The position numbers and the translations under genes are program-made. Positions 23,870 through 31,950 of a stretch of 64,000 nt of DNA are shown here, in pieces. The stretch is from Bog-473 sp036268485. Its GTDB lineage: Bacteria > Actinomycetota > Acidimicrobiia > Acidimicrobiales > RAAP-2. The notes under the pieces are model-generated. The model was not told where the DNA came from. It did no database searches and saw only the letters and a program-made list of their open reading frames with translations. The stretch covers positions 24,134 to 88,133 of the forward strand of contig DATAUC010000043.1 in assembly GCA_036268485.1 (NCBI GenBank). The letters run 5' to 3'. How positions within the stretch are numbered: position 1 is the first letter of the stretch; every line of letters starts with the position of its first letter.

Positions 23870-25102
23870 GTGGAACACTCCTCCTCCCTCATCTGGCCTC
23901 GCCGGCAGACCCGGCGCATCACGCTCGGCGGCGTCCCCATCGGTGACGGCGCCCCGGTGACGGTGCAGTCGATGACGACGACCAAGACGGCCGACGTGGA
24001 CGGCACGCTGGCCCAGATTTACGCGCTGGCCGCGGCGGGCGCCGACATCGTGCGCTGTACCTGCAACGAGGAGGCCGCCGCGGTTGGGCTGGCCCAGATC
24101 ATCCCCCGCTCGCCCGTGCCCATCGTGGCCGACATCCACTTCCACCACGAGATGGCGCTGGCCGCCCTCGAAGCCGGCGTGCAGGGCCTGCGCCTCAACC
24201 CGGGCAACCTGCGCAAGGAATCCGAGATCAAGCAGGTGGCGGCCGAGGCCCGTGACCGCGGCGTGCCCATCCGCATCGGTGTCAATGCCGGCTCGCTCCA
24301 CCCCGACCTCTACAAGAAGTACGGCGGCGCCACCCCCGAGGCGCTGGTCGAGTCGGCCCGCAACGAACTGCACTACTTCGAAGAGGTCGACTTCCACGAC
24401 GTCAAGATCTCGGTCAAGGCGTCGTCGGTGGCTCTCATGATCGCCGCCTACCGACTGGCGTCAGAGAGTTTCGACCATCCGTTGCATCTGGGCGTCACCG
24501 AAGCCGGACCGCCGCCGGCCGGACTGGTCAAGGGCACGGCCGGCATCGCCACCCTCTTGGCCGAAGGGATCGGTGACACCATCCGCTTCTCGCTGACGGC
24601 CGATCCGGTCGAAGAAGCGCGGGCGGGTCGCCAGTTGCTCGAGTCGCTCGGGCTGCGCGAGCGCAAGGGCCTCGATCTCATTGCCTGCCCATCGTGTGGG
24701 CGGGCCCAGGTCGATGTCATTGCCGTAGCCAAGGAAGCCCAAGAGGCGCTGGAGAAGCTGAACCTGCCCATTCAGGTCGCCGTCATGGGTTGCGTGGTCA
24801 ACGGTCCGGGCGAAGCACGCGAAGCCGACATCGGCATCGCGGCCGGCAAGAAGAAAGGGCACCTTTTCATCCGGGGCAAGATCGTGCGCGTCGTGCCCGA
24901 AGAGGGCATGGTGCAGGCCCTCGTGGAAGAAGCCGAGCGATTGGTGGCCGAAGGGGTTGAGGCTCGCCTGGCCGCGGCCGATGATTCGGCCGAGGCCGAG
25001 GCCGAGGCAGACCGACAGGAACTCCTTACCGAAGGTGGCGCCGACCCCAACCACACGGCGCAGAAGATTGAGATCATCCGCCGTCACCACGACGAGGGGT
25101 GA
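23870..25102 (+). CDS. ispG: 4-hydroxy-3-methylbut-2-en-1-yl diphosphate synthase (flavodoxin)
   Basis: 410 aa. Makes HMBPP from MEcPP in the MEP pathway using a [4Fe-4S] cluster. Evidence: G-D-G-A-P-V-T-V-Q-S-M-T-T-T-K, A-D-I-H-F-H, L-R-L-N-P-G-N and the cluster cysteines in C-P-S-C-G-R and M-G-C-V-V-N-G-P-G-E-A. A C-terminal acidic tail of about 40 residues (E/A-rich) extends beyond the usual end. It starts with GTG 23870, 22 bases after rseP. Confidence 0.95.
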   Translation: MEHSSSLIWPRRQTRRITLGGVPIGDGAPVTVQSMTTTKTADVDGTLAQIYALAAAGADIVRCTCNEEAAAVGLAQIIPRSPVPIVADIHFHHEMALAALEAGVQGLRLNPGNLRKESEIKQVAAEARDRGVPIRIGVNAGSLHPDLYKKYGGATPEALVESARNELHYFEEVDFHDVKISVKASSVALMIAAYRLASESFDHPLHLGVTEAGPPPAGLVKGTAGIATLLAEGIGDTIRFSLTADPVEEARAGRQLLESLGLRERKGLDLIACPSCGRAQVDVIAVAKEAQEALEKLNLPIQVAVMGCVVNGPGEAREADIGIAAGKKKGHLFIRGKIVRVVPEEGMVQALVEEAERLVAEGVEARLAAADDSAEAEAEADRQELLTEGGADPNHTAQKIEIIRRHHDEG

Positions 25103-25115
25103 GCGGATAGCCCAC

Positions 25116-25121
25116 TACCCT
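25116..25121 (+). promoter_or_regulatory. Putative -10 box of proS
   Basis: TACCCT, 6 nt upstream of the proS ATG at 25128. This supports that start over an upstream in-frame one inside ispG. Confidence 0.4.
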
Positions 25122-25127
25122 TGCCGC

Positions 25128-26540
25128 ATGGCCAAGGGAACGATCGTCACCCGGGAAGAGGACTTCCCCCAGTGGTACCAAGAGGTCATCGCTGGGGCCG
25201 AACTGGCCGAGAACGGACCGGTGCGCGGCACCATGGTCATCCGTCCCTGGGGCTACGGCATTTGGGAACTGCTCCAAGCCGAGTTGGACCGGCGCATTAA
25301 GGAGGCCGGGGCGGAGAACGCCTACTTCCCCCTCTTCATCCCCGAGTCCTACCTGAAACTCGAAGCCGAGCACGTCGAAGGCTTCGCCCCCGAGCTGGCC
25401 GTCGTCACCCACGGCGGGGGCAAGCAGCTCGAAGAGCCCGTCGTGGTCCGCCCCACCAGCGAGACGGTCATCAACAGCTTCTTCGCCAAGTGGATCCAGA
25501 GCTACCGCGACCTGCCGCTGCTCATCAATCAGTGGGCCAACGTGGTGCGCTGGGAGCTGCGGCCCCGGCTGTTTCTGCGCACCAGCGAGTTCCTCTGGCA
25601 GGAGGGCCACACGGCCCATGCCGGCGAGGTCGAGGCCCGGGACTACGCCCTGCAGATCCTCAGCGACGTGTACGTGGCCACCATGACCGGTGTGGCCTAT
25701 CTGCCCGTGCTGACCGGCCACAAGACGGCCCGCGAGCGCTTCGCCGGCGCCACCCGCACCTGGACCTGCGAGGGAATGATGGGGGACGGCAAGGCGTTGC
25801 AGATGGGCACCAGCCACGAGTTGGGCCAGAACTTCGCCAAGGCCTTCGGCATCACCTACACCAGCGCCGAAGGCGTGGTTGAGCATGCCTGGCAGACCTC
25901 CTGGGGCGTCTCCACCCGCCTGATCGGCGCCCTGGTCATGGGCCACGGCGACGACTTCGGCTTGCGGTTGCCGCCTGTCCTGGCGCCCCAACAGGTGGTC
26001 GTGCTGGTGATCAAAGAGGACGAGGCCGTTCGCACCGCCGCTGAGACGCTGGTGGCCGAGTTGCGCGCCGCCGGGACCCGGGTCCGCCTCGATGACCGGA
26101 CCGAGACCAGCTTCGGGCGGCGCTCGGTCGACTGGGAGCTCAAGGGCGTCCCGGTGCGGGTCGAGATCGGACCGCGTGACCTGGCTGAGGGCAACGTCAC
26201 TGTCGTAACCCGCCACACCCGTACCAAGGAGACGGTGCCGCTGGCCGGCGCGGCCAAGGAAGTCGGCGCCATCCTGATCCGGGTGGGACCCGAGCTGCTG
26301 GCCGAGGCCCTGGCGGCCCGGGAGGCCCGCATCGTCTCGGTCGACACGCTGGACGAAGCCATGGAGGCCGGGAAATCGGGGTTCGCCCGCATCCCCATGA
26401 GCGCCGTCGGAGCCGAGGGCGAGGACCGCCTGGGCACGGCCGCCCTGTCGATCCGCTGCCTGCAGCGACCCGACGGCAGCCTGGCCGAGGACAGTGACGA
26501 CGAGGCGACGTTGGTGGCGATCGTCGGAAGGTCGTACTGA
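25128..26540 (+). CDS. proS: Prolyl-tRNA synthetase, short (archaeal/eukaryotic-like, type 3) form
   Basis: 470 aa. Charges tRNA-Pro. Class II motifs: R-G-T-M-V-I-R-P-W-G-Y-G-I-W-E, R-P-T-S-E-T-V-I-N-S-F-F, L-R-T-S-E-F-L-W-Q-E-G-H-T-A-H and the anticodon-binding domain after about residue 280. The length and absence of an insertion between motifs 2 and 3 show the type that lacks the YbaK-like editing domain found in E. coli ProRS. The C-terminal end reads S-I-R-C-L-Q-R-P-D-G. Confidence 0.95.
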   Translation: MAKGTIVTREEDFPQWYQEVIAGAELAENGPVRGTMVIRPWGYGIWELLQAELDRRIKEAGAENAYFPLFIPESYLKLEAEHVEGFAPELAVVTHGGGKQLEEPVVVRPTSETVINSFFAKWIQSYRDLPLLINQWANVVRWELRPRLFLRTSEFLWQEGHTAHAGEVEARDYALQILSDVYVATMTGVAYLPVLTGHKTARERFAGATRTWTCEGMMGDGKALQMGTSHELGQNFAKAFGITYTSAEGVVEHAWQTSWGVSTRLIGALVMGHGDDFGLRLPPVLAPQQVVVLVIKEDEAVRTAAETLVAELRAAGTRVRLDDRTETSFGRRSVDWELKGVPVRVEIGPRDLAEGNVTVVTRHTRTKETVPLAGAAKEVGAILIRVGPELLAEALAAREARIVSVDTLDEAMEAGKSGFARIPMSAVGAEGEDRLGTAALSIRCLQRPDGSLAEDSDDEATLVAIVGRSY

Positions 26541-26542
26541 AT

Positions 26543-26551
26543 TGCTATAAT
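26543..26551 (+). promoter_or_regulatory. Extended -10 promoter for the rimP-nusA-infB operon
   Basis: TGC-TATAAT at 26543-26551 is a near-perfect extended -10 in a high-GC context. No good -35 is seen 16-18 bp upstream, which is typical of extended -10 promoters. Transcription would start near 26558 and include the rimP leader hairpin. Confidence 0.65.
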
Positions 26552-26590
26552 CCCTCGCGCTGTCCAGTTTGAGTATCAGTACCTCGTTGG

Positions 26591-26615
26591 AGCGTGGGCT
26601 GCGGCCCACGCTTTT
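26591..26615 (+). terminator. rimP-leader attenuator-like hairpin
   Basis: A 9-bp stem AGCGTGGGC/GCCCACGCT with loop TGCG is followed by TTT. It lies between the promoter at 26543 and rimP. A G/C-rich hairpin with a T-run just upstream of rimP is a known conserved bacterial leader (rimP leader) thought to control the rimP-nusA operon by premature termination. It could also terminate proS read-through. Confidence 0.65.
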
Positions 26616-26636
26616 GCTGTCTAGGTGCCTGAAGGG

Positions 26637-27173
26637 ATGACCAGGAACGATCGAGAGGAGGTGAGTGCGCTGGCGACGACGAAGAGTACCGACGACCTGG
26701 CCGACGCTCTGGCCCCCCTGCTCGAGGCCCAAAACCTCGATCTGGTCGACGTGGAACTCCACGGCACCGAACTCACCGTGTTTGTCGACCGCGAGGGCGG
26801 GGTGGATCTGGCCGCGCTGAGCCAGGCCACCCGGGTTGTCTCCGACACGCTGGACGAGATCGACCCCATTCCGGGCCGCTACACCCTGTCGGTCAGCAGC
26901 CCGGGGCTGGAGCGCCGTCTGCGCACGCCGGCCCACTTCGCCCGGGCCGTCGGCGAGGCCGTCACCATCCGGGTGCAGAGCGGCACCGAGAAGGTCCGGC
27001 GGGTCAGCGGGACGCTGGAGGCGGCCGACGCCGAGGGGTGCACCCTGACCGGCCCCGACCTGCCCGAAGGAACGTTGCGCATCGCCTACGGCGAGGTCGA
27101 GCGGGCCCGCACAGTTTTTGTTTGGGGCCCCGAGCCCAAGAAGTCCAAGAGTGAGAGGGTGAACAGGTCATGA
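26637..27173 (+). CDS. rimP: Ribosome maturation factor RimP
   Basis: About 178 aa from ATG 26637. RimP assists 30S maturation. Seen: A-L-A-P-L-L-E-A-Q-N-L-D-L-V-D-V-E-L, L-T-V-F-V-D-R-E-G-G-V-D-L and L-S-V-S-S-P-G-L-E-R-R-L. Start choice is uncertain. A perfect 9-base Shine-Dalgarno AGGAGGTGA (26656-26664) lies within this reading and has only CTG 26670 at the correct distance; ATG 26637 and GTG 26661 have poor sites. It overlaps nusA by four bases (ATGA). Confidence 0.9.
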   Translation: MTRNDREEVSALATTKSTDDLADALAPLLEAQNLDLVDVELHGTELTVFVDREGGVDLAALSQATRVVSDTLDEIDPIPGRYTLSVSSPGLERRLRTPAHFARAVGEAVTIRVQSGTEKVRRVSGTLEAADAEGCTLTGPDLPEGTLRIAYGEVERARTVFVWGPEPKKSKSERVNRS

Positions 27174-28393
27174 GCAAGACCAATTTCGAATTCCTGGACG
27201 CGTTGGGTCAGATCGCGCGCGACAAGGGGATCTCAGTCGAAACATTGCTCGACGCCCTGGCCAACGCCCTGGTGGCGGCCTACAAGCGCATGCCCGACGC
27301 CGCCGAAGAGGCCGTCGTCACCATCGACCCGGACTCCGGAGAGATCCGCGTCTACGGCCAGGAGCTGGACGAGGACGGCGAGGTCATCCGCGAATGGGAC
27401 GACACGCCGGACGACTTCGGCCGCATTGCGGCCCAGACGGCCAAGCAGGTCATCCTCCAGCGCATCCGTGAAGTCGAGCGGGACATGAAGTACGAGGAGT
27501 ACGCCGGCCGCGAGGGCGACATCGTGACGGGGATTGTGCAGCAGACCGACAACCGCTACACGCTGCTGGACCTGGGCAAGGTGGAGGCGCTGCTGCCCCA
27601 AGCCGAGCAGGTGTCCTACGAGCGCTACGAGCACGGCACCCGCCTCAAGGCGTACATCGTGGAAGTGCGCAAGACGACCAAGGGCCCCCAGATCGTGGTG
27701 AGCCGGACCCACCCGGGCCTCATCAAGCGGCTCTTCGAGCTCGAGGTACCCGAGATCTCCTCCGGCGTGGTGGAGATCAAGGCGGCCGCCCGCGAGCCGG
27801 GCCACCGCACCAAGATCGCCGTGTGGTCCAACGACCCCAACGTCGATCCGGTGGGCGCCTGCGTCGGCGCCCGGGGCTCCCGCGTGCGCATGGTGACCAA
27901 CGAACTGCGAGGCGAGCGGGTCGACGTGGTGCCGTTCTCGGACGACCCGGTCGAGCTGATCCAGAACGCCCTGGCCCCGGCCCGGGTGCGCGAAGTGCGC
28001 CTGGACGAGGAGACAGGCACCGCCACCGTGGTGGTCAGCGACTTCCAGCTCTCCCTGGCCATTGGCAAGGAAGGGCAGAACGCCCGCCTGGCCGCCCGCC
28101 TGACGGGCTGGCGCATCGACATCAAGAGCGAGACCCAGCTGGCCGATGAAGAGGCCGGCTACGGCGACCAGGAATGGGCCGAGGGTGAATGGGTGGAGGA
28201 CGAATCGGGCGAGATGGTCTGGAAGCCGGCCGACGGCACCGAGGCCATGTCGGCCGAGCAGTGGGCCCATGCCGGCGAGGCTGAGCCTGAGGTTGCGGCC
28301 GCCACCGAAGCCGAAGGTGCCATTGCCGAACCTACCGCCGAGCCCGAAGTTGCGACCACCGAGCCCGAAACCAGCCCGGAGGGCGACGCATAG
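27170..28393 (+). CDS. nusA: Transcription termination/antitermination factor NusA
   Basis: 407 aa. An N-terminal RNAP-binding domain (about 1-130), S1 domain (G-D-I-V-T-G-I-V-Q-Q-T-D-N-R-Y-T) and two KH domains (D-P-V-G-A-C-V-G-A-R-G-S-R and L-A-I-G-K-E-G-Q-N-A-R-L-A-A-R-L-T-G) are visible. An E/A/P-rich acidic tail of about 75 residues follows; it lacks the C-terminal repeats of the E. coli protein. Its last bases overlap the proposed ATA start of ylxR. Confidence 0.97.
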   Translation: MSKTNFEFLDALGQIARDKGISVETLLDALANALVAAYKRMPDAAEEAVVTIDPDSGEIRVYGQELDEDGEVIREWDDTPDDFGRIAAQTAKQVILQRIREVERDMKYEEYAGREGDIVTGIVQQTDNRYTLLDLGKVEALLPQAEQVSYERYEHGTRLKAYIVEVRKTTKGPQIVVSRTHPGLIKRLFELEVPEISSGVVEIKAAAREPGHRTKIAVWSNDPNVDPVGACVGARGSRVRMVTNELRGERVDVVPFSDDPVELIQNALAPARVREVRLDEETGTATVVVSDFQLSLAIGKEGQNARLAARLTGWRIDIKSETQLADEEAGYGDQEWAEGEWVEDESGEMVWKPADGTEAMSAEQWAHAGEAEPEVAAATEAEGAIAEPTAEPEVATTEPETSPEGDA

Positions 28394-28641
28394 CGCCGAC
28401 ACGGACCTGCATCGGCTGCCGAAAGGCCCTGCCGGCCGATGCTCTGTTCCGGGTGGTGCGGCAGGTCGGCGGCGATCTGGCTATGGATCGCCGTGGGTCT
28501 GGCCGGGGCGCGTGGCTCTGTCGGGAGTCACCTTCCTGCCTCTATGCGGCGATCCGACGCCATGCATTCGAGCGGGCATTCAAAGCACCGGTTGCAGCCG
28601 AGTCCCTAGCCACATTGGCAGCGCGCCTTGATGGCGCGTAG
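28390..28641 (+). CDS. ylxR: YlxR family RNA-binding protein (non-ATG start)
   Basis: About 83 aa, the DUF448/YlxR fold between nusA and infB. R-T-C-I-G-C-R-K at the N-terminus and G-R-G-A-W-L-C-R...C with F-E-R-A-F-K later are the family signature. The C-x-x-C-R part is encoded upstream of the first conventional start (GTG 28453), and the frame has no ATG, GTG or TTG before it. ATA 28390 overlaps the nusA TAG (ATAG) and has GGAGGG (28378-28383) six bases upstream, so I propose ATA initiation. In other bacteria YlxR is reported to affect transcription and RNase P. Confidence 0.85.
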   Translation: MAPTRTCIGCRKALPADALFRVVRQVGGDLAMDRRGSGRGAWLCRESPSCLYAAIRRHAFERAFKAPVAAESLATLAARLDGA

Positions 28642-28724
28642 GAGCAGGCAGCACCCGATGTGCGAGGATAGAGGGCTGCGGGTCACTCCGGGGCCCCAAC
28701 AGTACGAAGGAAATAGAAACCCAC

Positions 28725-31556
28725 TTGCCGAAGAAGATCCGCGTCTATGAGCTGGCCAAAGAGCTAGGACTCAGTAACAAGGAAGGGCTTGAGCTGGCCC
28801 TTTCCCTTGGTATCGGGGTCAAGAGCCACTCGTCCTCCATTGAGGACGCCCAGGCGGACCGCGTCCGCCGCAAGGCCGACGCCGAAGGTCTGCGCCGTGA
28901 AGTCCAGCCCGAGGAGGCACCACCGGCGCCCGCCCCGGCCCCCGATCGAGCCACCGCCGCCCGCAAGTCGGCTGGCCGCACGGTCACCTCCAGCGCCCCT
29001 CGGTTGATCAGCAGCCGTCCCACCGCCGCCCCGGCCCCAGCTGCTCCGGCCCCGCCAGCTGCACCGGCCGCGCCGTCAGCTCCGGCCCCGGCGCCCGTTC
29101 GGGCCACCCCGCCGCCGGCCGCGCCGACCAGGGCACCCGCGCCGGCCCCGGCCCCCGCTGCGCCAGCGCCCACTCCGGTGGCGCCAGCCGCCGCCGCACC
29201 GGCTGCCGCACCCGCTGCTGCCGCACCGGCACCCACTGCACCGGCTCCGCCCAAGGCCCCGGTCGACGCCCCCGCGGCGGCCGCACCGGCATCAGCCCCG
29301 GCATCGGCCGCACCGGCCGCCGCCGCCGCACCTTCGGCGCCGCCCCGCGCCCCGTTGAGCCCGAGCGGCAAGCCCGTACCTCCGCCGCCTCCGCCCCGCC
29401 CGCCCATTGGGCCGAGCGGTCGGCCCATCCCGCCGCCGCCCGGAATGGGTGGCCGTAAAGCAGCACCTCCGACCGGTCGACCCGGCGGCGGTGCCTACCC
29501 GGCTCGTACCGGAGGACGCCCCGCGCCCGGAGCCGGTCGCCCGACCGGTGGTCCCGGTGGTCCGGGCAGCAGCAGTTTCGGTGGACGTCCCGGTGGGTTC
29601 GGTGGACGTCCCAGTGGTGGGGGAGCTCCCACCGGTGCCCCCCCGGCCGGTGGCCGCGGTGGCATGCCAGGTCGGCGGCCCCCGCAACGGCGGGCCCGTC
29701 GTCGTCGGCGCAATCTCGAAGAGCTGGAGCCGACGCAACTCACCAGCTACCAGCCGTCCACGGCCCCGGTGCCCGAAGGCGAAGTCATCGTCGAGCGAGG
29801 ATCGACCGCCCGTGACCTCGGCCCCAAGCTGAACCGCAGTGCCGGCGACATCGTGCGCTTCCTGCTGCTCCAGGGCGAGATGGTCATGGCCACGCAGTCG
29901 CTGACCGATGACATGATCGAACTCTTCGCCGCCGAGCTCGGTGCCGACGTGCGCCTGGTCGACCCCGGCGAGGAGCAGGAAGCCGAGCTACTGGCTCGCT
30001 TCTTCGAGGAAGAGGACGAAGAGGACGACTCCGTCCAGCGCCCGCGCCCGCCCGTCGTGACCGTCATGGGCCACGTCGACCACGGCAAGACGCTGTTGCT
30101 CGACCGCATCCGCTCCACCGACGTGGTGGCCGGCGAAGCCGGTGGGATCACCCAGCACATCGGGGCCTACCAGGTGGTCTGGCAGGACCATCGGATCACC
30201 TTCATCGACACCCCGGGACACGCCGCCTTCACGGCCATGCGGGCCCGTGGTGCGCAGGCGACCGACATCGTGGTGCTGGTGGTGGCGGCCGACGACGGTG
30301 TCATGCCGCAGACGATTGAAGCCATTGACCACGCCAAGGCGGCCGACGTGCCCATCATCGTCGCCGTCAACAAGATGGACCGCCCCGATGCCGACTCCAG
30401 CCGGGTGCTGCAGCAGCTCTCCGAGCGCGGCCTGGTACCAGAAGCCTGGGGCGGCGACACCATCGTGGTCGAGGTCTCGGCCCTGCAGGGGACCGGGATT
30501 GAGGACCTGCTCGAGCAGATCTCGACCGTGGCCGAAGTGGAAGAGCTCACGGCTCGCGTCGAGGGTGAAGCCCGCGGTGTCGTCCTTGAAGCCAATCTTG
30601 AAGCAGGCCGGGGCCCCGTGGCCACGGTCATCGTGCAGGCCGGAACACTCCGGGTGGGCGACCCCGTCGTGGCCGGTGCCGCCTGGGGCAAGGTCAAGGC
30701 CCTCATTGACGACCAGGGCGACCACGTCAAGGAGGCACTGCCCTCCACACCGGTCCAGGTGCTCGGGTTCTCCGAGCCCCCGCACGCCGGTGACGAGATG
30801 CGTGGGGCCAAGGACCTGGCACGAGCCCGCACCCTGGGTGAAGCCCGGGCCCAGCGCTTCCGCCTGTCGGGCCACAAGCCGGTAGCTTCGGCGGCGACCG
30901 GCGCCAAGCTGGAGGACCTCTTCGAGCAGATCCAGCGCGGCGAGATGGCCACCCTCAACATCGTGCTCAAGGCCGACGTGCAGGGCTCACTCGAGGCGGT
31001 GACGGACAGCCTCAAGCGCCTCGAGCGTGAGGACGTCAAGCTCAGCTTCGTACTGCGCGGCATCGGTGGCATCACCGAGAATGACGTGCAGTTGGCCGCG
31101 GCCAGCAGCGCCACCATCATCGGTTTCAACGTGCGGCCGGACAAGCGCTCGCGTGAATTGGCCGAGTCCTCCGATGTGGAGATCCGGACCTACGAGATCA
31201 TTTACAAGCTGCTCGAGGACATCGAAGCCGCCATGCTCGGCCTGCTCTCGCCGCTCTACGAAGAAGTGGTGACCGGCGAAGCCGAAGTGCGCGAGATCTT
31301 CCGGGTGCCCCGCATCGGCGCCATTGCCGGTTGCTACGTCCGGGAAGGCAAGATCACCCGCGGCTCGAAGGTCCGCTTCCTGCGCGAGGGCACGGTCATC
31401 TGGAAGGGTGCCATCACCTCGTTGCGCCGCTTCAAGGACGACGCCCGTGAAGTGGCGGCCGGCTTCGAGTGCGGTATCGGGCTCTCGGACTTCCAGGACC
31501 TGAAGGACGGCGACATCATCGAAACATTTGAGGAGCGCGAGATCGCGAGGACGTGA
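28725..31556 (+). CDS. infB: Translation initiation factor IF-2
   Basis: 943 aa. Delivers initiator tRNA to the ribosome. An IF2_N helix-turn at the N-terminus (I-R-V-Y-E-L-A-K-E-L-G) is followed by a region of about 240 residues rich in P, A and G (about 65-325), a second IF2_N domain, then the GTPase with G-H-V-D-H-G-K-T (from about 448), D-T-P-G-H-A-A-F and N-K-M-D. Domains II-IV complete the factor. The start is TTG 28725 after GAAGGAAA. The low-complexity linker is common in actinobacterial IF-2. Confidence 0.97.
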   Translation: MPKKIRVYELAKELGLSNKEGLELALSLGIGVKSHSSSIEDAQADRVRRKADAEGLRREVQPEEAPPAPAPAPDRATAARKSAGRTVTSSAPRLISSRPTAAPAPAAPAPPAAPAAPSAPAPAPVRATPPPAAPTRAPAPAPAPAAPAPTPVAPAAAAPAAAPAAAAPAPTAPAPPKAPVDAPAAAAPASAPASAAPAAAAAPSAPPRAPLSPSGKPVPPPPPPRPPIGPSGRPIPPPPGMGGRKAAPPTGRPGGGAYPARTGGRPAPGAGRPTGGPGGPGSSSFGGRPGGFGGRPSGGGAPTGAPPAGGRGGMPGRRPPQRRARRRRRNLEELEPTQLTSYQPSTAPVPEGEVIVERGSTARDLGPKLNRSAGDIVRFLLLQGEMVMATQSLTDDMIELFAAELGADVRLVDPGEEQEAELLARFFEEEDEEDDSVQRPRPPVVTVMGHVDHGKTLLLDRIRSTDVVAGEAGGITQHIGAYQVVWQDHRITFIDTPGHAAFTAMRARGAQATDIVVLVVAADDGVMPQTIEAIDHAKAADVPIIVAVNKMDRPDADSSRVLQQLSERGLVPEAWGGDTIVVEVSALQGTGIEDLLEQISTVAEVEELTARVEGEARGVVLEANLEAGRGPVATVIVQAGTLRVGDPVVAGAAWGKVKALIDDQGDHVKEALPSTPVQVLGFSEPPHAGDEMRGAKDLARARTLGEARAQRFRLSGHKPVASAATGAKLEDLFEQIQRGEMATLNIVLKADVQGSLEAVTDSLKRLEREDVKLSFVLRGIGGITENDVQLAAASSATIIGFNVRPDKRSRELAESSDVEIRTYEIIYKLLEDIEAAMLGLLSPLYEEVVTGEAEVREIFRVPRIGAIAGCYVREGKITRGSKVRFLREGTVIWKGAITSLRRFKDDAREVAAGFECGIGLSDFQDLKDGDIIETFEEREIART

Positions 31557-31563
31557 CGCCACT

Positions 31564-31950
31564 GTGAAACGGCGGACGGCAACATATCCCCGCGCTCTGC
31601 GGATCAATCAGGTGTTACGACAGGTCATCGCCGAGGAGATCGAGCGGTTGGCCGACGCCGACGAACGTCTGCGTATGGTCACCGTCACCTCGGTCGACAC
31701 CGTGGCCGACATGCGCACGGCGACGGTCTTCCTGTCATCCATCGACGACGATGCCGAGGCTGCGCTGGAAGAACGCCGGCCCCACCTGCAGAAGCTCATC
31801 GGTTCCCAGGTGACCATGAAACGGACGCCCCGGCTGACCTTCAAGGCTGATCCGGCCATCGTGGCCGGGTCCCGGGTCGAAGAACTCCTGCGCGGGCTGG
31901 ACCTCGAGCAGAGCGAGAACGACACAGCCGAGGACAACCCGGGCGAGTGA
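31564..31950 (+). CDS. rbfA: 30S ribosome-binding factor A
   Basis: 128 aa. Late 16S maturation factor with a KH-like fold: R-I-N-Q-V-L-R-Q-V-I-A-E-E-I-E, T-V-T-S-V-D-T-V-A-D-M-R-T-A-T-V-F-L-S and M-K-R-T-P-R-L-T-F-K-A-D. GTG 31564 is seven bases after infB. The TGA overlaps the truB GTG (GTGA). Confidence 0.95.
   Translation: MKRRTATYPRALRINQVLRQVIAEEIERLADADERLRMVTVTSVDTVADMRTATVFLSSIDDDAEAALEERRPHLQKLIGSQVTMKRTPRLTFKADPAIVAGSRVEELLRGLDLEQSENDTAEDNPGE

Noticed and set aside
22264..24006. 580-codon minus-strand frame opposite dxr, rseP and ispG
   Set aside because: Antisense to three conserved genes; low-complexity D/H/G-rich translation without motifs.
25074..26936. 620-codon open frame on the minus strand opposite proS and rimP
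   Set aside because: Lies wholly antisense to clear proS and rimP genes; its composition (H, G, Q, R-rich) is typical of shadow frames in GC-rich DNA, with no recognisable domain.
28910..29700. Possible separate low-complexity repeat or frameshifted gene inside infB
   Set aside because: The P/A/G-rich stretch stays in frame between the two IF2_N regions and is normal for actinobacterial IF-2.
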